Of a stretch of 64,000 nt of DNA, positions 7,037 through 16,588 are shown in pieces (positions within the stretch are counted from its first letter, which is position 1; every line of letters starts with the position of its first letter). The notes under the pieces were generated by a model. It had not been told where the DNA came from, did not search any database, and saw only the letters and a program-made list of their open reading frames with translations. Origin of the DNA: Butyrivibrio sp. INlla14 (GTDB taxonomy: Bacteria > Bacillota > Clostridia > Lachnospirales > Lachnospiraceae); contig NZ_FMVS01000023.1 of assembly GCF_900102515.1 (NCBI RefSeq), positions 1 through 64,000 of the forward strand, in the 5' to 3' direction. Made by a program: the position numbers and the translations under genes.

Positions 7037-8008
7037 TTATTCTTCTACTCGCTTAGTAAGTGTCTTGGACGCTAATTTAATCTTTTCCTCATCAAGAATC
7101 TGTCCCCATTTATAAGGTGTGTTCTGATATACATAGTAGTTAAGCCAATTGGTATAAAGGTTATTTGCATGGGAGCGCCATAATAGATCTGGCCTCTTAT
7201 CTGGATCATTATCAGGATAATAATTTTCAGGAACATGAATAGCAAGGCCCTTGGAAAGGTCTCTTCTATACTCACTATCAAGGGTTAATCTGTCATATTC
7301 AGCATGTCCCATTACAAATATCTGGCTTCCAGATTTATTCATACACAGGAATATTCCAGCTTTTTCTGATTTAGCAAGAACAACAAGATCCTCACAATTT
7401 TCAATATCCTGTGCAGGGGTCTCTGTGTGTCTTGAATGAGGCATATAAAAAGTATCATCAAATCCTCTTACTAGAGGCACTTTTCTATTCATTACGCGGT
7501 GCCTGAATATTCCAAATAATTTTTCATCAAGAGGCTTTTTGTTAATACCATAGTGATAATAAAGGCCCGCCTGAGCACCCCAACAGATATGGAATGTGGA
7601 CGTCACGTTGGTTTTGGACCACTCAAACACTTTACAAAGCTCATCCCAGTAGTCTACCTGTTCAAAGTCCATTTGCTCAACGGGAGCACCTGTGATAATA
7701 AGTCCATCATAGGTGTTATCCTTGAGTTCATCGAAAGTATTATAGAATCGATTTAAATGGTTTGGTGATGTATTGCTGGAATGGTGGGAGCTCATTTGCA
7801 TAAAAGATACATCAATCTGCAGCGGTGTATTAGACATGGATCTAAGCAGCTGAAGCTCTGTGTCCTCCTTGAGCGGCATCAGATTTAGAATACAGATCTG
7901 AAGAGATCTGATATCCTGATGAAGCGCTCTGTTCTCATCTACAGCAAAAATATTCTCCTGTTCAAGTATTTCTCTTGCCGGAAGATCATTTTGAATTTTA
8001 ATTGGCAT
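7037..8008 (-). CDS. metA: Homoserine O-acyltransferase MetA, predicted acetyl-CoA type
   Basis: The 323-aa protein matches the full-length MetA family (glutamine-amidotransferase-like fold). The nucleophile is Cys142 in FHICWGAQAGLYYHYG, with the partner His in MPHSRHTE near residue 235 and GHAEYD near 270. Residue 111, which selects the acyl donor in this family, is Glu (TGAPVEQMD). Glu is associated with acetyl-CoA and Gly with succinyl-CoA, so O-acetylhomoserine is the predicted product, feeding methionine synthesis. There is only 72 bp between ligA and metA, and no S-box riboswitch is visible there, so methionine control would have to come from elsewhere. Confidence 0.9.
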   Translation of the reverse strand: MPIKIQNDLPAREILEQENIFAVDENRALHQDIRSLQICILNLMPLKEDTELQLLRSMSNTPLQIDVSFMQMSSHHSSNTSPNHLNRFYNTFDELKDNTYDGLIITGAPVEQMDFEQVDYWDELCKVFEWSKTNVTSTFHICWGAQAGLYYHYGINKKPLDEKLFGIFRHRVMNRKVPLVRGFDDTFYMPHSRHTETPAQDIENCEDLVVLAKSEKAGIFLCMNKSGSQIFVMGHAEYDRLTLDSEYRRDLSKGLAIHVPENYYPDNDPDKRPDLLWRSHANNLYTNWLNYYVYQNTPYKWGQILDEEKIKLASKTLTKRVEE

Positions 8009-8080
8009 GTTACAACCACCTCACACATAAATTCTAGTAATTATCAATTATATCAGCATTGAGCATTATGAATAAGTGAT

Positions 8081-10108
8081 TTATTTAAGCATTTCTAGAA
8101 ATTCTGCTTCTGTAATTACCTTAATTCCAAGATCCTGAGCCTTTGTAAGCTTACTACCAGCTGCTTCTCCAGCCAGAACAAGGCTTGTTTTCTTGGATAC
8201 GCTTCCAGATGCCTTTCCACCATTTTTAACTATAAGCTCTTCTGCCTCTTTCCTTCCAAGTGTAGGAAGAGTTCCTGTGACAACAATTGTCATTCCTGAA
8301 AGCTTATCTGAGGCATCCTCATCGATAGCAACTTCCATATTAAGGCCCAGAGACTGCATTTTTTCCAAAATATGGAGATTATTCTCGTCATGGAAAAACT
8401 CATAAAGATCATTAGCAGTAGTTTCTCCAATATCTGGTATTTGTAAAAAGCCTTCTCTCGTAACCTTAGTAAGATCCATTAGGTTATTGAAATGTTTCAT
8501 AATCTCTCTGGCTGTTGATTTTCCTACATTTCTGATTGCAAGACCAGTAAGGAGGCGAACGGGATCATTTTCCTTACTCTTTTCGATTTCTCCAAGAAGC
8601 TTTTCAGTATTCTTAACTTTTCCGATTATGCCCTTTTCAATAAGTTCTTCCTTATATTCATGCAAAGTATAGATATCAGCATAATTCTTAAGATAACCCT
8701 CAGAAACAAGTGCGTCTACAAGTGTATCTCCAAGGCCCATGATGTTCATGGCATCTCTGCTTGTAAAATATGCAATAGTTCTTGTAACCTGCGCAGGGCA
8801 AGTAGGATTGATACACCTGATATCTGCGGTGTCTTCTTCTCTTACAAGGACAGATCCACACACAGGACACTTTTCAGGGGCCTTATAAACGATTTCAGGA
8901 GCTGTTACGCAACCATTTAGTTTTGGAATGATCTCACCGCTCTTAAAGAGCTTGTATTCTCCACCAATACCAATCTGCATCTCGTTTATGTAATCCTGGT
9001 TGTGAAGAGTAGCCCTTGATACGCTTGTTCCACAGAGTCTAGCAGGCTTGCCGGTTTCTCTGTCATGGAAACTGCCAGTAAATGTAAGCTTACCAGTTCT
9101 GCCTACGTCTACTATAATTTCGTCCATAACTACTACACGTTCTTCTGGCGGATACTTATAAGCAATATGTCCGCTAGAATACTTGGAGCCAGCAGGAAAA
9201 TCGGATCTCCATTTGGTATGATCAACCTTTATTACTGCACCATCAAGGTCAAAATCAATTTCTTCTCGCATAGAGCCAATTTTATCGATAGCTTCAATGA
9301 CCTCAGAAGCAGCACAACATTTTTCGTGATAGACAACAGGAACTCCGGCTTTTTTTAAGATATCAAGTCCCCCGCAGTGCGACTCCATTATTTCACTTGG
9401 CCCATCCTGAATATTAAAGATAAACATTCTAAGACCTCTGTCTCTCGTAACTGTGGGATCAAGCTGCCTCAGCGTTCCGGCAGCCAGATTTCTTGGATTT
9501 GCTGCAATCTTTTTTCCAAGCTTCTCCTGCTCCTCATTGAACTTATCAAAGTTCTCATGAGACATATAAACTTCGCCCCTTAGTTCAAGATAATCATAGG
9601 GAAGGTCGATTACTCTTTTTACATCAGGAATCATAAGAGCATTTGCAGTAACATCCTCTCCGATAAGTCCATCTCCTCTTGTTTCTGCAAGTTCTAAATG
9701 AAGCTTATTGTCAGAAGAATCCTTCCTGTATCTTAATGACATACTAAGACCATCTATCTTGATCTCAGCAGAAAATAAAGCCTGTGGGTGAAGAGTGTGA
9801 ACTTTATTAACCCACTCAATAACAGCTTCCTTGGTAAATACATCTTCAATTGAGAGCATGGGAACATTATGTGTGATCTTAACTCCAGCTTCTCTCTTGG
9901 CAACACCGCCAATTATCTGACTTGGTGAATCCTTTGATACTAGCTCAGGATAATCTGCCTCATACTTCTTTAATCTGATCATAAGCTGATCATACTCATA
10001 GTCTGAGATTTCAGGCTCATCCTGATTGTAATATAGATCCATATGATGCTTGATTTCTTTTATCAGAGCATCATAGGCATTTTTGATTTCATCTGTGATC
10101 TGACTCAT
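8081..10108 (-). CDS. ligA: NAD-dependent DNA ligase LigA
   Basis: The ATG at 10108 (MSQITDEIKNAYDALIKEI) is preferred over an upstream TTG at 10159; this gives 675 aa, the normal size. The adenylation lysine lies in SAEIKIDGLSMSLRYR. It is followed by nucleotidyltransferase motifs (TRGDGLIGEDVT, RNLAAGTLRQLD), an OB fold, a four-cysteine zinc finger (CPVC ... CINPTC), helix-hairpin-helix repeats (LAIRNVGKSTAREI, LQIPDIGETTANDL) and a C-terminal BRCT domain (LSGMTIVVTGTLPTLGRKEA). It seals nicks in replication and repair using NAD+. It is followed by metA and preceded closely by the pseudouridine synthase gene. Confidence 0.96.
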   Translation of the reverse strand: MSQITDEIKNAYDALIKEIKHHMDLYYNQDEPEISDYEYDQLMIRLKKYEADYPELVSKDSPSQIIGGVAKREAGVKITHNVPMLSIEDVFTKEAVIEWVNKVHTLHPQALFSAEIKIDGLSMSLRYRKDSSDNKLHLELAETRGDGLIGEDVTANALMIPDVKRVIDLPYDYLELRGEVYMSHENFDKFNEEQEKLGKKIAANPRNLAAGTLRQLDPTVTRDRGLRMFIFNIQDGPSEIMESHCGGLDILKKAGVPVVYHEKCCAASEVIEAIDKIGSMREEIDFDLDGAVIKVDHTKWRSDFPAGSKYSSGHIAYKYPPEERVVVMDEIIVDVGRTGKLTFTGSFHDRETGKPARLCGTSVSRATLHNQDYINEMQIGIGGEYKLFKSGEIIPKLNGCVTAPEIVYKAPEKCPVCGSVLVREEDTADIRCINPTCPAQVTRTIAYFTSRDAMNIMGLGDTLVDALVSEGYLKNYADIYTLHEYKEELIEKGIIGKVKNTEKLLGEIEKSKENDPVRLLTGLAIRNVGKSTAREIMKHFNNLMDLTKVTREGFLQIPDIGETTANDLYEFFHDENNLHILEKMQSLGLNMEVAIDEDASDKLSGMTIVVTGTLPTLGRKEAEELIVKNGGKASGSVSKKTSLVLAGEAAGSKLTKAQDLGIKVITEAEFLEMLK

Positions 10109-10176
10109 TTTTCCCCAACCTTTTCGTTTATTATCAGATGTCAAACTTTCTTTTGACAACTGGATTATTAAAATAT

Positions 10177-10887
10177 TCAGGACAGTCTACACTCCCTGTA
10201 TAGCTTGTCTATTTCAGCCTTTGGAAGTTCTACATATTGGCCGCTTTTCAAATTATAGTCTGAAAGTCTCACAGTCATAACTCTTATTCTCTTTAGAGAA
10301 ACAACTTCATAGTCAAGAGCCTGACACATACGCCTTATCTGCCTGTTAAGGCCCTGCGTGAGAATAATTTTGAAACTACGTTTCCCGGTCTTTTGAATCT
10401 TGCAGCCCCTTGTTGTTCTGTCCAGTTCCTCAAGATAGACTCCATTCGCCATGCGATTTAGAAAATCGCCGTTTATTTCCCTGTCTACCTCTACCTCATA
10501 TTCCTTTTCATGCTTATTGGCAGATTTCATCATGGCTTCGATAAGCTTTCCATCGTTAGATAAAAGAAGTAGCCCCTCTGAGTCTTTATCTAGTCTCCCT
10601 GCATAGGTTACTCTAGTATGATATTTAATCTCTGAAATTACTGTTCTTTCGGCGTGAGCATCTTTCTCAGTACAGACAACTCCAACAGGCTTGTAGTATG
10701 CGAGAACTATTCTAGACTCAACCTTACTGATCACCTTTTTATCAACCTGCACTACATCCTCAGGCGATACCTGCATTCCAGGGCTTGGAATCACCCCATT
10801 TACAAGTACACGACCTGCTGCTATCAGTTTATCCGCCTCTCTTCTGGAACAAACGCCACATGAAGCAATATATTGATTTAATCGCAT
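10177..10887 (-). CDS. rRNA pseudouridine synthase, RluB/RsuA/RluF group
   Basis: The 236-aa protein has an N-terminal S4 RNA-binding domain (LNQYIASCGVCSRREADKLI) and the catalytic motif YAGRLDKDSEGLLLLSNDG, in which the Asp of RLD attacks uridine. A conserved QGLNRQIRRMCQAL block follows. The KPVGVVCTEKDAH segment and the short C-terminal tail resemble RluF (23S U2604) more than RluB, but RsuA-like action on 16S rRNA cannot be excluded. The gene lies 68 bp upstream of ligA and follows the mecA terminator, so it probably opens the rluF-ligA-metA-deacetylase run. Confidence 0.88.
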   Translation of the reverse strand: MRLNQYIASCGVCSRREADKLIAAGRVLVNGVIPSPGMQVSPEDVVQVDKKVISKVESRIVLAYYKPVGVVCTEKDAHAERTVISEIKYHTRVTYAGRLDKDSEGLLLLSNDGKLIEAMMKSANKHEKEYEVEVDREINGDFLNRMANGVYLEELDRTTRGCKIQKTGKRSFKIILTQGLNRQIRRMCQALDYEVVSLKRIRVMTVRLSDYNLKSGQYVELPKAEIDKLYRECRLS

Positions 10888-10923
10888 TTTACTCCAAACC
10901 TTTAATTAAGAATCCTATGATAT

Positions 10924-10960
10924 AAAAAGAAGCGGATTAGCTTTAAATCTAAACCGCTTC
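10924..10960 (-). terminator. Terminator after mecA
   Basis: The arms GAAGCGG...TTAG and CTAAA..CCGCTTC (10929-10960) form a stem over TTTAAA and are followed on the minus strand by five T. It sits 20 bases downstream of the mecA stop. Confidence 0.85.
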
Positions 10961-10980
10961 CAATAATATGCTATAAGCTA

Positions 10981-11850
10981 TCAGCAAACCTTAGAAAGCT
11001 CTGAAAGAGCGTTGTCTTTAATGATACACTCAAAATTCTCTTTATAATGGGCAATTACATTTTGATTAGTTGCCTGGAAATGACCAAACTCATAAGCCAT
11101 TGTGAAAAGAGCTGCAAAAGCCTTTGGGTCTTCCTCTCCACGAAGAAGATCCAGATAATACTTGCCATCTGTCTCATTCTTATAAAGAGAACTCTTGATC
11201 TGAAGATTTGTAGGAGCCTTTCCGCAAAATGAAATAACAGTCCTGATATCATCAAAAGTAAATACATACTCATGGAACTTAAGTCTGGCAGCATCTGCAT
11301 TCTTGTCAGATGAATTCTCAGAAGCCTTTCTCGTTGCCCCATTAGCAATAGAAGCAGCCTTTTTCCTGCCATCCTCTATAGAAGCATTCTGGTTGATGAT
11401 TGCCTTATCATGATTCTCAGCTATACCGCTTTCTTCCATGATATTCTTGACTGAATTAGTAAGCTGCTTAAGACTCTTTAAATACTCATTTAGACGATTA
11501 ATTCGCTCTTCATCAACAGAATCCCCTATGTCCTCAAGAACATTTTTAGGAATCTTAATTCCTGCCTTGTCTGTGAGATTCTTTAAAATCTCACCAAAAG
11601 AAGCAGAAGCATTTTCAGATAATGTAAGCGAAATTGAATGATCTGGAAGAACTGTAATCTGCATTGGCATAAAAGAGCCAGTCGGCTTGTAATCAACCTC
11701 TTCTTCTGCCTTTCTCATAACCTCATGAAGAAAGTCCATAGCTTCCTTCTTTTTCTCAAAAAGGTCCTCGAGCTTGATGCCCTGTTCATCCATATCATCT
11801 TCAGTAATGATACAAGTTACTGTATCTTTATTTATTCTCTTAAACTCCAT
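10981..11850 (-). CDS. mecA: ClpC adaptor protein MecA
   Basis: The N terminus MEFKRINKDTVTCIITEDDM plus the helix RKAEEEVDYKPTG and the C-terminal block YVFTFDDIRTVISFCG ... SSLYKNETDGKYYLDLLRG are the two conserved domains of MecA/YpbH. In Bacillus the N-terminal domain takes the substrate (such as ComK or ComS) and the C-terminal domain docks on ClpC. At 289 aa it is longer than the B. subtilis protein (about 218 aa), because of a charged linker at about residues 90-190 that includes a poorly conserved coiled coil. The C-terminal end is acidic. It is monocistronic with its own terminator. No ComK-like target is present here. Confidence 0.9.
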   Translation of the reverse strand: MEFKRINKDTVTCIITEDDMDEQGIKLEDLFEKKKEAMDFLHEVMRKAEEEVDYKPTGSFMPMQITVLPDHSISLTLSENASASFGEILKNLTDKAGIKIPKNVLEDIGDSVDEERINRLNEYLKSLKQLTNSVKNIMEESGIAENHDKAIINQNASIEDGRKKAASIANGATRKASENSSDKNADAARLKFHEYVFTFDDIRTVISFCGKAPTNLQIKSSLYKNETDGKYYLDLLRGEEDPKAFAALFTMAYEFGHFQATNQNVIAHYKENFECIIKDNALSELSKVC

Positions 11851-11923
11851 TAAATATATCTATCCTTTCAAAATTCAAAACACAAAAAATCTCTTTTAAA
11901 AGTCAAAACATATTGTACAACAT

Positions 11924-12934
11924 TTAGCAAATTCTTGGAAGACCTTCTCCGTACATCAGACCAATTATGCGTTTGCCTCCAATTTTAGTGTTAAGTACCA
12001 CATTATTATTATCGGCATTTTTCTCATCTTTATGTACCCGGCCAATAATGCAGCAGTTTTCACCATATTTTGATGATTGTATAAGAGAAACTGCTCTTTG
12101 AGCATCGTCCTTGTGCACAGAAAGGACCATTTTTCCTTCATTACCCATGTACATTGGATCGAGCCCTAAGATACCGCAAAAATCTCTAACTGCAGCAGAT
12201 ACTGGAATATCTTCCTCATTAAGCTCTATTGAGCACTTTGAAGCTTCGCTAAATTCATTCAAAACAGTTCCAAGACCGCCTCTTGTGACATCTCTCATGG
12301 CATGAACACGAATTCCCTCTGAAAGGAGCTTTTCAACCATCTGGCAAAGAGGTGCTGCATCAGAAACAATACTGGACTCAATTCCCATTCTACAACCCAG
12401 AATAGCAGCATGATGATCCCCAAGATTTCCAGATATAATGATCTTGTCTTCATCCTGAAGCTTAAAGGGTCCTGGTACATCAAGAGAATCATCTATGAAG
12501 CCCACACCAGAAGTGTTGATAATAAGGCCGCTTTCTCCACCTTTATTTTCAATAACCTTAGTGTCCCCGGTGATTATCTTTATACCAGCTTCTCTGGCAG
12601 TTTCAGCCATAGATGCGATAACTTTATCAAGAATCTCTATATCAAGACCTTCCTCAAGAATACATCCACAAGTAAGATACATAGGTCTTGCTCCACTCAT
12701 GAGAAGGTCATTGACAGTTCCGCAAACTGACAATCTACCAATGTCCCCACCTGGGAAAAGAACTGGTGTTACCACAAAACTGTCTGTAGTAACTGCAAGT
12801 TTACCAGAACCGGGAACTACAGCAGAATCTTCTAATCTATCTAATATTTCATTATGAAAGTGCTTGGCAAAAACATCTCTTATAAGCTTGGATGTAGATT
12901 CACCGCCACTTCCGTGAGCCATTGTAATCTTCAT
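11924..12934 (-). CDS. hypE: Hydrogenase maturation protein HypE
   Basis: The 336-aa protein starts ITMAHGSGGESTSKLI and ends in PRIC, the invariant C-terminal cysteine that carries the thiocyanate. The ATP-dependent dehydration motif region VTTDSFVVTPVLFPGGDIG and RDVTRGGLGTVLNE belong to the PurM-like fold. HypE takes a carbamoyl group from HypF, dehydrates it and passes cyanide to the HypCD complex for the NiFe(CN)2CO centre. It is the last gene of the csoR-ech-hyp unit, 63 bp after hypD; no clear terminator is visible in the 73 bp before mecA. Confidence 0.96.
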   Translation of the reverse strand: MKITMAHGSGGESTSKLIRDVFAKHFHNEILDRLEDSAVVPGSGKLAVTTDSFVVTPVLFPGGDIGRLSVCGTVNDLLMSGARPMYLTCGCILEEGLDIEILDKVIASMAETAREAGIKIITGDTKVIENKGGESGLIINTSGVGFIDDSLDVPGPFKLQDEDKIIISGNLGDHHAAILGCRMGIESSIVSDAAPLCQMVEKLLSEGIRVHAMRDVTRGGLGTVLNEFSEASKCSIELNEEDIPVSAAVRDFCGILGLDPMYMGNEGKMVLSVHKDDAQRAVSLIQSSKYGENCCIIGRVHKDEKNADNNNVVLNTKIGGKRIIGLMYGEGLPRIC

Positions 12935-12997
12935 TTCAAAACTCCAAATCTATAGATATCTATATAAATAATACAATTAAAAAGCATATTATGTTAC

Positions 12998-14044
12998 TTA
13001 TCTTCTACCTGATACAAAATAGTTGTAGCAGCTTCCCTCTGTGGAAACCATGCATGCTCCATGAGCGTTGTCAGGTGTACAGGCTTTTCCAAATAACGGG
13101 CAGTCACAAGGTTTTATCTTACCAACAAGGACACTTGCGCAGCAGCATCCAGCCGGCATATGGTCTTCATCAAGTTCAAGACTTCCTGCATCAAACTGTC
13201 TGTATTCCTCTTTAAGTACCATTCCTGAGCCTTTTATCTTGCCCATACCACGCCATGAGGCATCAGAAGGTTCAAAATACTTATTCACTATCTCTTTTGC
13301 CTTAAGGTTGCCTTCTTCTGATACAGCAGCCTTGTACATATTCCTGATACCAGGTTTGCCCTTCATAGATACCAGGGCATAGATTGTAGCAAGGAGCTGT
13401 GGCCCTTCAAAACCTGAAACCACAAAAGGTATTCCCAATTCTTGTGAAAGCTCCTTATATTCATCGCTTCCGGTAATAGTTGCCACATGCCCAGGAGCTA
13501 TGAAACCATCGATACCACCGCCATTTTTAACAACCCATCTGATAACCTCTGGCATAGTCTTTAAAGAAGTAAGAAGTTTAAGATTATTAAGCCCTAGTTC
13601 TATAGCCTTTTCAAGCACCATAGCATAAACAGGCGTTGTAGTTTCAAAACCAATAGCAGCAAAAACGTAAGTATGTCCAGGGTCATTCTGGGCCATAGAA
13701 ACTGTTTCCATAGGCGAATACACCATTTTTACATGGGCGCCCTCTCCCTTGGCATCAGCCAGTGACATTTTGCTGCCCTTAACTCTTATAAGATCGCCAA
13801 AAGTAAGAACTATTGTATCCTCCCTCATTGACAGTTCAATCAGTTTGTCAATAACTGCAGTAACTGTAACACAAACAGGGCAACCTGGCCCTGATATGAG
13901 CTTTATCTTATCAGATAGCATAGAAGGTATCCCGTTTTCAGAAATAGCTGCGGTATGCGTTCCACAAACTTCCATAATACGGACCTCTTCACCATCATAC
14001 TCCTTTAAAGCCTTGACTATATCCTTAAGTTCTGTATTTGCCAT
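12998..14044 (-). CDS. hypD: Hydrogenase maturation protein HypD
   Basis: The 348-aa protein contains the three HypD signatures: MEVCGTHTAAI near residue 25, SGPGCPVCVT near residue 52, and the C-terminal [4Fe-4S] cysteine set (GCCCASVLVGKIKPCDCPLF then CMVSTEGSC). Together with HypC it is the scaffold on which the Fe(CN)2CO unit is built before transfer to the large subunit. Its start follows the hypC stop by a single base, so the two are translated together, as expected for partners in one complex. Confidence 0.96.
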   Translation of the reverse strand: MANTELKDIVKALKEYDGEEVRIMEVCGTHTAAISENGIPSMLSDKIKLISGPGCPVCVTVTAVIDKLIELSMREDTIVLTFGDLIRVKGSKMSLADAKGEGAHVKMVYSPMETVSMAQNDPGHTYVFAAIGFETTTPVYAMVLEKAIELGLNNLKLLTSLKTMPEVIRWVVKNGGGIDGFIAPGHVATITGSDEYKELSQELGIPFVVSGFEGPQLLATIYALVSMKGKPGIRNMYKAAVSEEGNLKAKEIVNKYFEPSDASWRGMGKIKGSGMVLKEEYRQFDAGSLELDEDHMPAGCCCASVLVGKIKPCDCPLFGKACTPDNAHGACMVSTEGSCYNYFVSGRR

Positions 14045-14045
14045 A

Positions 14046-14264
14046 TCAAATAGTGAGTCCTTCTATTTCATTAAAAAGTTCATTCATCTCATGGGCCATC
14101 TTGTCATCCATCTTCTGGATTATGCAGCCTGCATGAACAAGAACATTATCTCCAACACTTACATCAACAAGGCCGGAATCAGCCTTAACAATATTGCCGT
14201 TGAAATCAACTGTGGCAATTCTTCCATTCATTTCAATTACTTTTCCGGGAAGTGCAACGCACAT
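14046..14264 (-). CDS. hypC: Hydrogenase maturation chaperone HypC
   Basis: The 72-aa protein begins MCVALPGKVIEM, with the essential Cys2 exposed after removal of Met1. It has the usual OB-like beta pattern (GRIATVDFNGN, VSVGDNVLVHAG) and a helical tail. AAGGAGGG precedes the ATG. The gene overlaps the end of hypF by 28 bases and abuts hypD. HypC carries the iron-cyanide-CO unit between HypD and the hydrogenase large subunit, here presumably EchE. Confidence 0.96.
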   Translation of the reverse strand: MCVALPGKVIEMNGRIATVDFNGNIVKADSGLVDVSVGDNVLVHAGCIIQKMDDKMAHEMNELFNEIEGLTI

Positions 14265-16588
14265 ATATAACCCTCCTTAAGACTAAGCCAATAAGCCTGG
14301 CCCACTGAAATTCCAGCATCTCCCGCTGGAACAAATCTATTACAATATACTTCAAATCCAAGTTTATCAAGCTCAGAAATGGTCTTTGACAGCAAAAGCC
14401 TGTTTCCAAAGACTCCGCCGGAGAGACATATCTTTTTCTCAGAAGTCTCCTGACTGACTCTAGCGCAAACCTTGCAGATAGCTGAAACTATTGCCATATG
14501 GAAACCATAAGCAAGTTCTTCTCTGGTATATTTGCCACTTTCAAAAGCTTCGCTAATATCCTCAAAGAGTTTAACTTGATCCAGTAACAGACATCCGTCA
14601 GCATCTTCTGTGACGTCAAAAGATAAGTCTGCATTTCCACCAGGATAATTCCTGCTTTCATTACTCTCCAAATAGTCCCAGGCTGCCTTTTCGAGAGCTA
14701 TAGCACATTCTCCCTCGAAGGAATTAGCCTCTTTTATGCAAAGAACCGCACATACCGCATCAAAAAGTCGTCCCATACTGGAGGTCTCGAAGCAGTTAAT
14801 ATTATTTGAAAGAGCTGCCTTTACCAAATCTGTAGTCTTGTCATTTTTGCCTGTTGCATAATGATAACACTCTTTGACAAGTTTTGCATTCTTCGATGCA
14901 TTATCTCCGCCGCATAGCTTAACATAGGACAAATGGCCTTTTCTGTCAAAATTCTGACCCTTGCAGTACAGAATTTCTCCACCCCATACCTTTACATCTG
15001 TTCCAAATCCCGTTCCGTCAAAAGAGATTCCTATAGCGCTTTTTAGAGAATTTTCCGCCATAACGGAAAGAATATGGGCATAGTGATGCTGAACCTGTAA
15101 AAGGGGCAAATTTTGCGATTTACAATAGTCTGTAGCCATTCTCCCAGACTCATATAAAGGATGCATATCACAAACAACAAATTCCGGATTAAATTTAAAA
15201 ATATCACGGTAGTGACTAATGAGTTTTTTCAGGTTCTCGTTAACTCCGTAGTCCTTCAAATCCCCTAAATACTGAGATGTAAGTATCTTATCCTTGTAGC
15301 CAAAAGAGAAAGTGCTCTTCAGATCTCCCCCAAAGGCCAGAACTCTTTTGCCAATTCCAGAGGTATTTATTGGAAGAGGCACATATCCTCTAGCTCTTCT
15401 GTTAAAGCAGGTTATTTCCTCTCCGCTATCTGTCTTAACAACAAATACTACAGAGTCGTCCTGAGGCATATTGATGCGTCTTTTATGAGTAAGAACGCCC
15501 TTAACTGCAGTACTTCCAAAGGCTTCATCAAAGGCCTTATCTTCAGTGATAATAGGTTCATCAGATTTATTGGCACTAGTAACAATCAAAGGTCCACATC
15601 CATCGCACAACAGCCTGTGGGCTCCGGTTGATGGAAGGAAAGCCCCGATATATCTGCTATCCTTACAAACTTCGTAAGGGAAATCCTTTTTCTTTGCCAA
15701 AAGAACTATTGGCCTTGCGCTACTTACAAGCAGTTCCTTTTCTTTATCTGAAATCTGGCAGTACTCAGAAACAGCCTCCACATCTGAGAACATAACCGCA
15801 AAGGGCTTCTTCTCACGGCCCTTAATATCCCTTAGCAAAAGAGCTGCCTCATCCGTAGGCTTGCAGATAAGCTGGAAACCTGAAACTCCCTTAAAACCTA
15901 AAACAGCGCCATCATTAAGCAGCCTTATAGCTTCGTCTATGGAAGAGTCAGGACCAATTACCTTCTGTACATTTGTATCGCTTGCAGAATCCAGCTCATC
16001 ACTTACGCCATATAGTTTAAGCTCAACCTGAGGTCCGCATTCAAAGCAGGAAATTGTCTGGGCATGTCTCCTTCGCCCTTTTCCATATTCCGCAGCGCAT
16101 TCAGGGCACATATCAAAATCTATCATAGCTGTGGTATCTCGGTCATAGGGAAGCTTATCAAGAATACTTATTCTTGGACCGCAGGAAGCACAGCTAATAA
16201 GCGGATATCTATATCTTCTGTCCTTCTTATCCAGCATTTCTGCCATGCAATCATCACATATGCCAATATCAGGAAGAAATACAGGAATCTCAGAAGTAAG
16301 GTCTATTTCACCGCTATTTATAATACAAAAGCCAGACATATCCTTATATTCCGAATCGTCCAGTTTGTCTTTTTCTACACTCAAAATAAAAGCACCTGCA
16401 GGATACTCGCTCATCAAAAGCTCAGCGAATGAAGAACATACGCTTTCTTCACCAATGACAAGTATTTCAACAGCTGCTCCAATGTTTCTAACAAAGCCAC
16501 TAAGACCATATTCAGTTGCTTTTCTTAGAATAAAGGGGCGATAACCAACACCCTGTACCGCCCCTTTAACTGTAATCTTATAAGTCAT
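14237..16588 (-). CDS. hypF: Carbamoyltransferase HypF
   Basis: The 783-aa protein shows the full HypF order: acylphosphatase-like domain (VQGVGYRPFILRKATEYG), two zinc fingers (CDDCMAEM with CASCGPR; CPECAAEY with CFECGP), a YrdC-like domain (GAVLGFKGVSGFQLIC, then KREKKPFAVM-type residues) and a Kae1/TobZ-like C-terminal domain with QHHYAHILSVMAE and the SGGVFGNRLL block. It activates carbamoyl phosphate with ATP and passes the carbamoyl group to the HypE cysteine. Its ATG overlaps the stop of echF, which ties the maturation genes translationally to the structural genes. Confidence 0.96.
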   Translation of the reverse strand: MTYKITVKGAVQGVGYRPFILRKATEYGLSGFVRNIGAAVEILVIGEESVCSSFAELLMSEYPAGAFILSVEKDKLDDSEYKDMSGFCIINSGEIDLTSEIPVFLPDIGICDDCMAEMLDKKDRRYRYPLISCASCGPRISILDKLPYDRDTTAMIDFDMCPECAAEYGKGRRRHAQTISCFECGPQVELKLYGVSDELDSASDTNVQKVIGPDSSIDEAIRLLNDGAVLGFKGVSGFQLICKPTDEAALLLRDIKGREKKPFAVMFSDVEAVSEYCQISDKEKELLVSSARPIVLLAKKKDFPYEVCKDSRYIGAFLPSTGAHRLLCDGCGPLIVTSANKSDEPIITEDKAFDEAFGSTAVKGVLTHKRRINMPQDDSVVFVVKTDSGEEITCFNRRARGYVPLPINTSGIGKRVLAFGGDLKSTFSFGYKDKILTSQYLGDLKDYGVNENLKKLISHYRDIFKFNPEFVVCDMHPLYESGRMATDYCKSQNLPLLQVQHHYAHILSVMAENSLKSAIGISFDGTGFGTDVKVWGGEILYCKGQNFDRKGHLSYVKLCGGDNASKNAKLVKECYHYATGKNDKTTDLVKAALSNNINCFETSSMGRLFDAVCAVLCIKEANSFEGECAIALEKAAWDYLESNESRNYPGGNADLSFDVTEDADGCLLLDQVKLFEDISEAFESGKYTREELAYGFHMAIVSAICKVCARVSQETSEKKICLSGGVFGNRLLLSKTISELDKLGFEVYCNRFVPAGDAGISVGQAYWLSLKEGYICALHFPEK

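Noticed and set aside
8009-8080. S-box (SAM) riboswitch upstream of metA
   Set aside because: The gap to ligA is only 72 bases and shows no S-box-like stems.
12495-12857. Plus-strand 120-codon open frame inside hypE
   Set aside because: It is antisense to a clearly conserved gene, has no ribosome binding site, and its sequence is the mirror of hypE codons.
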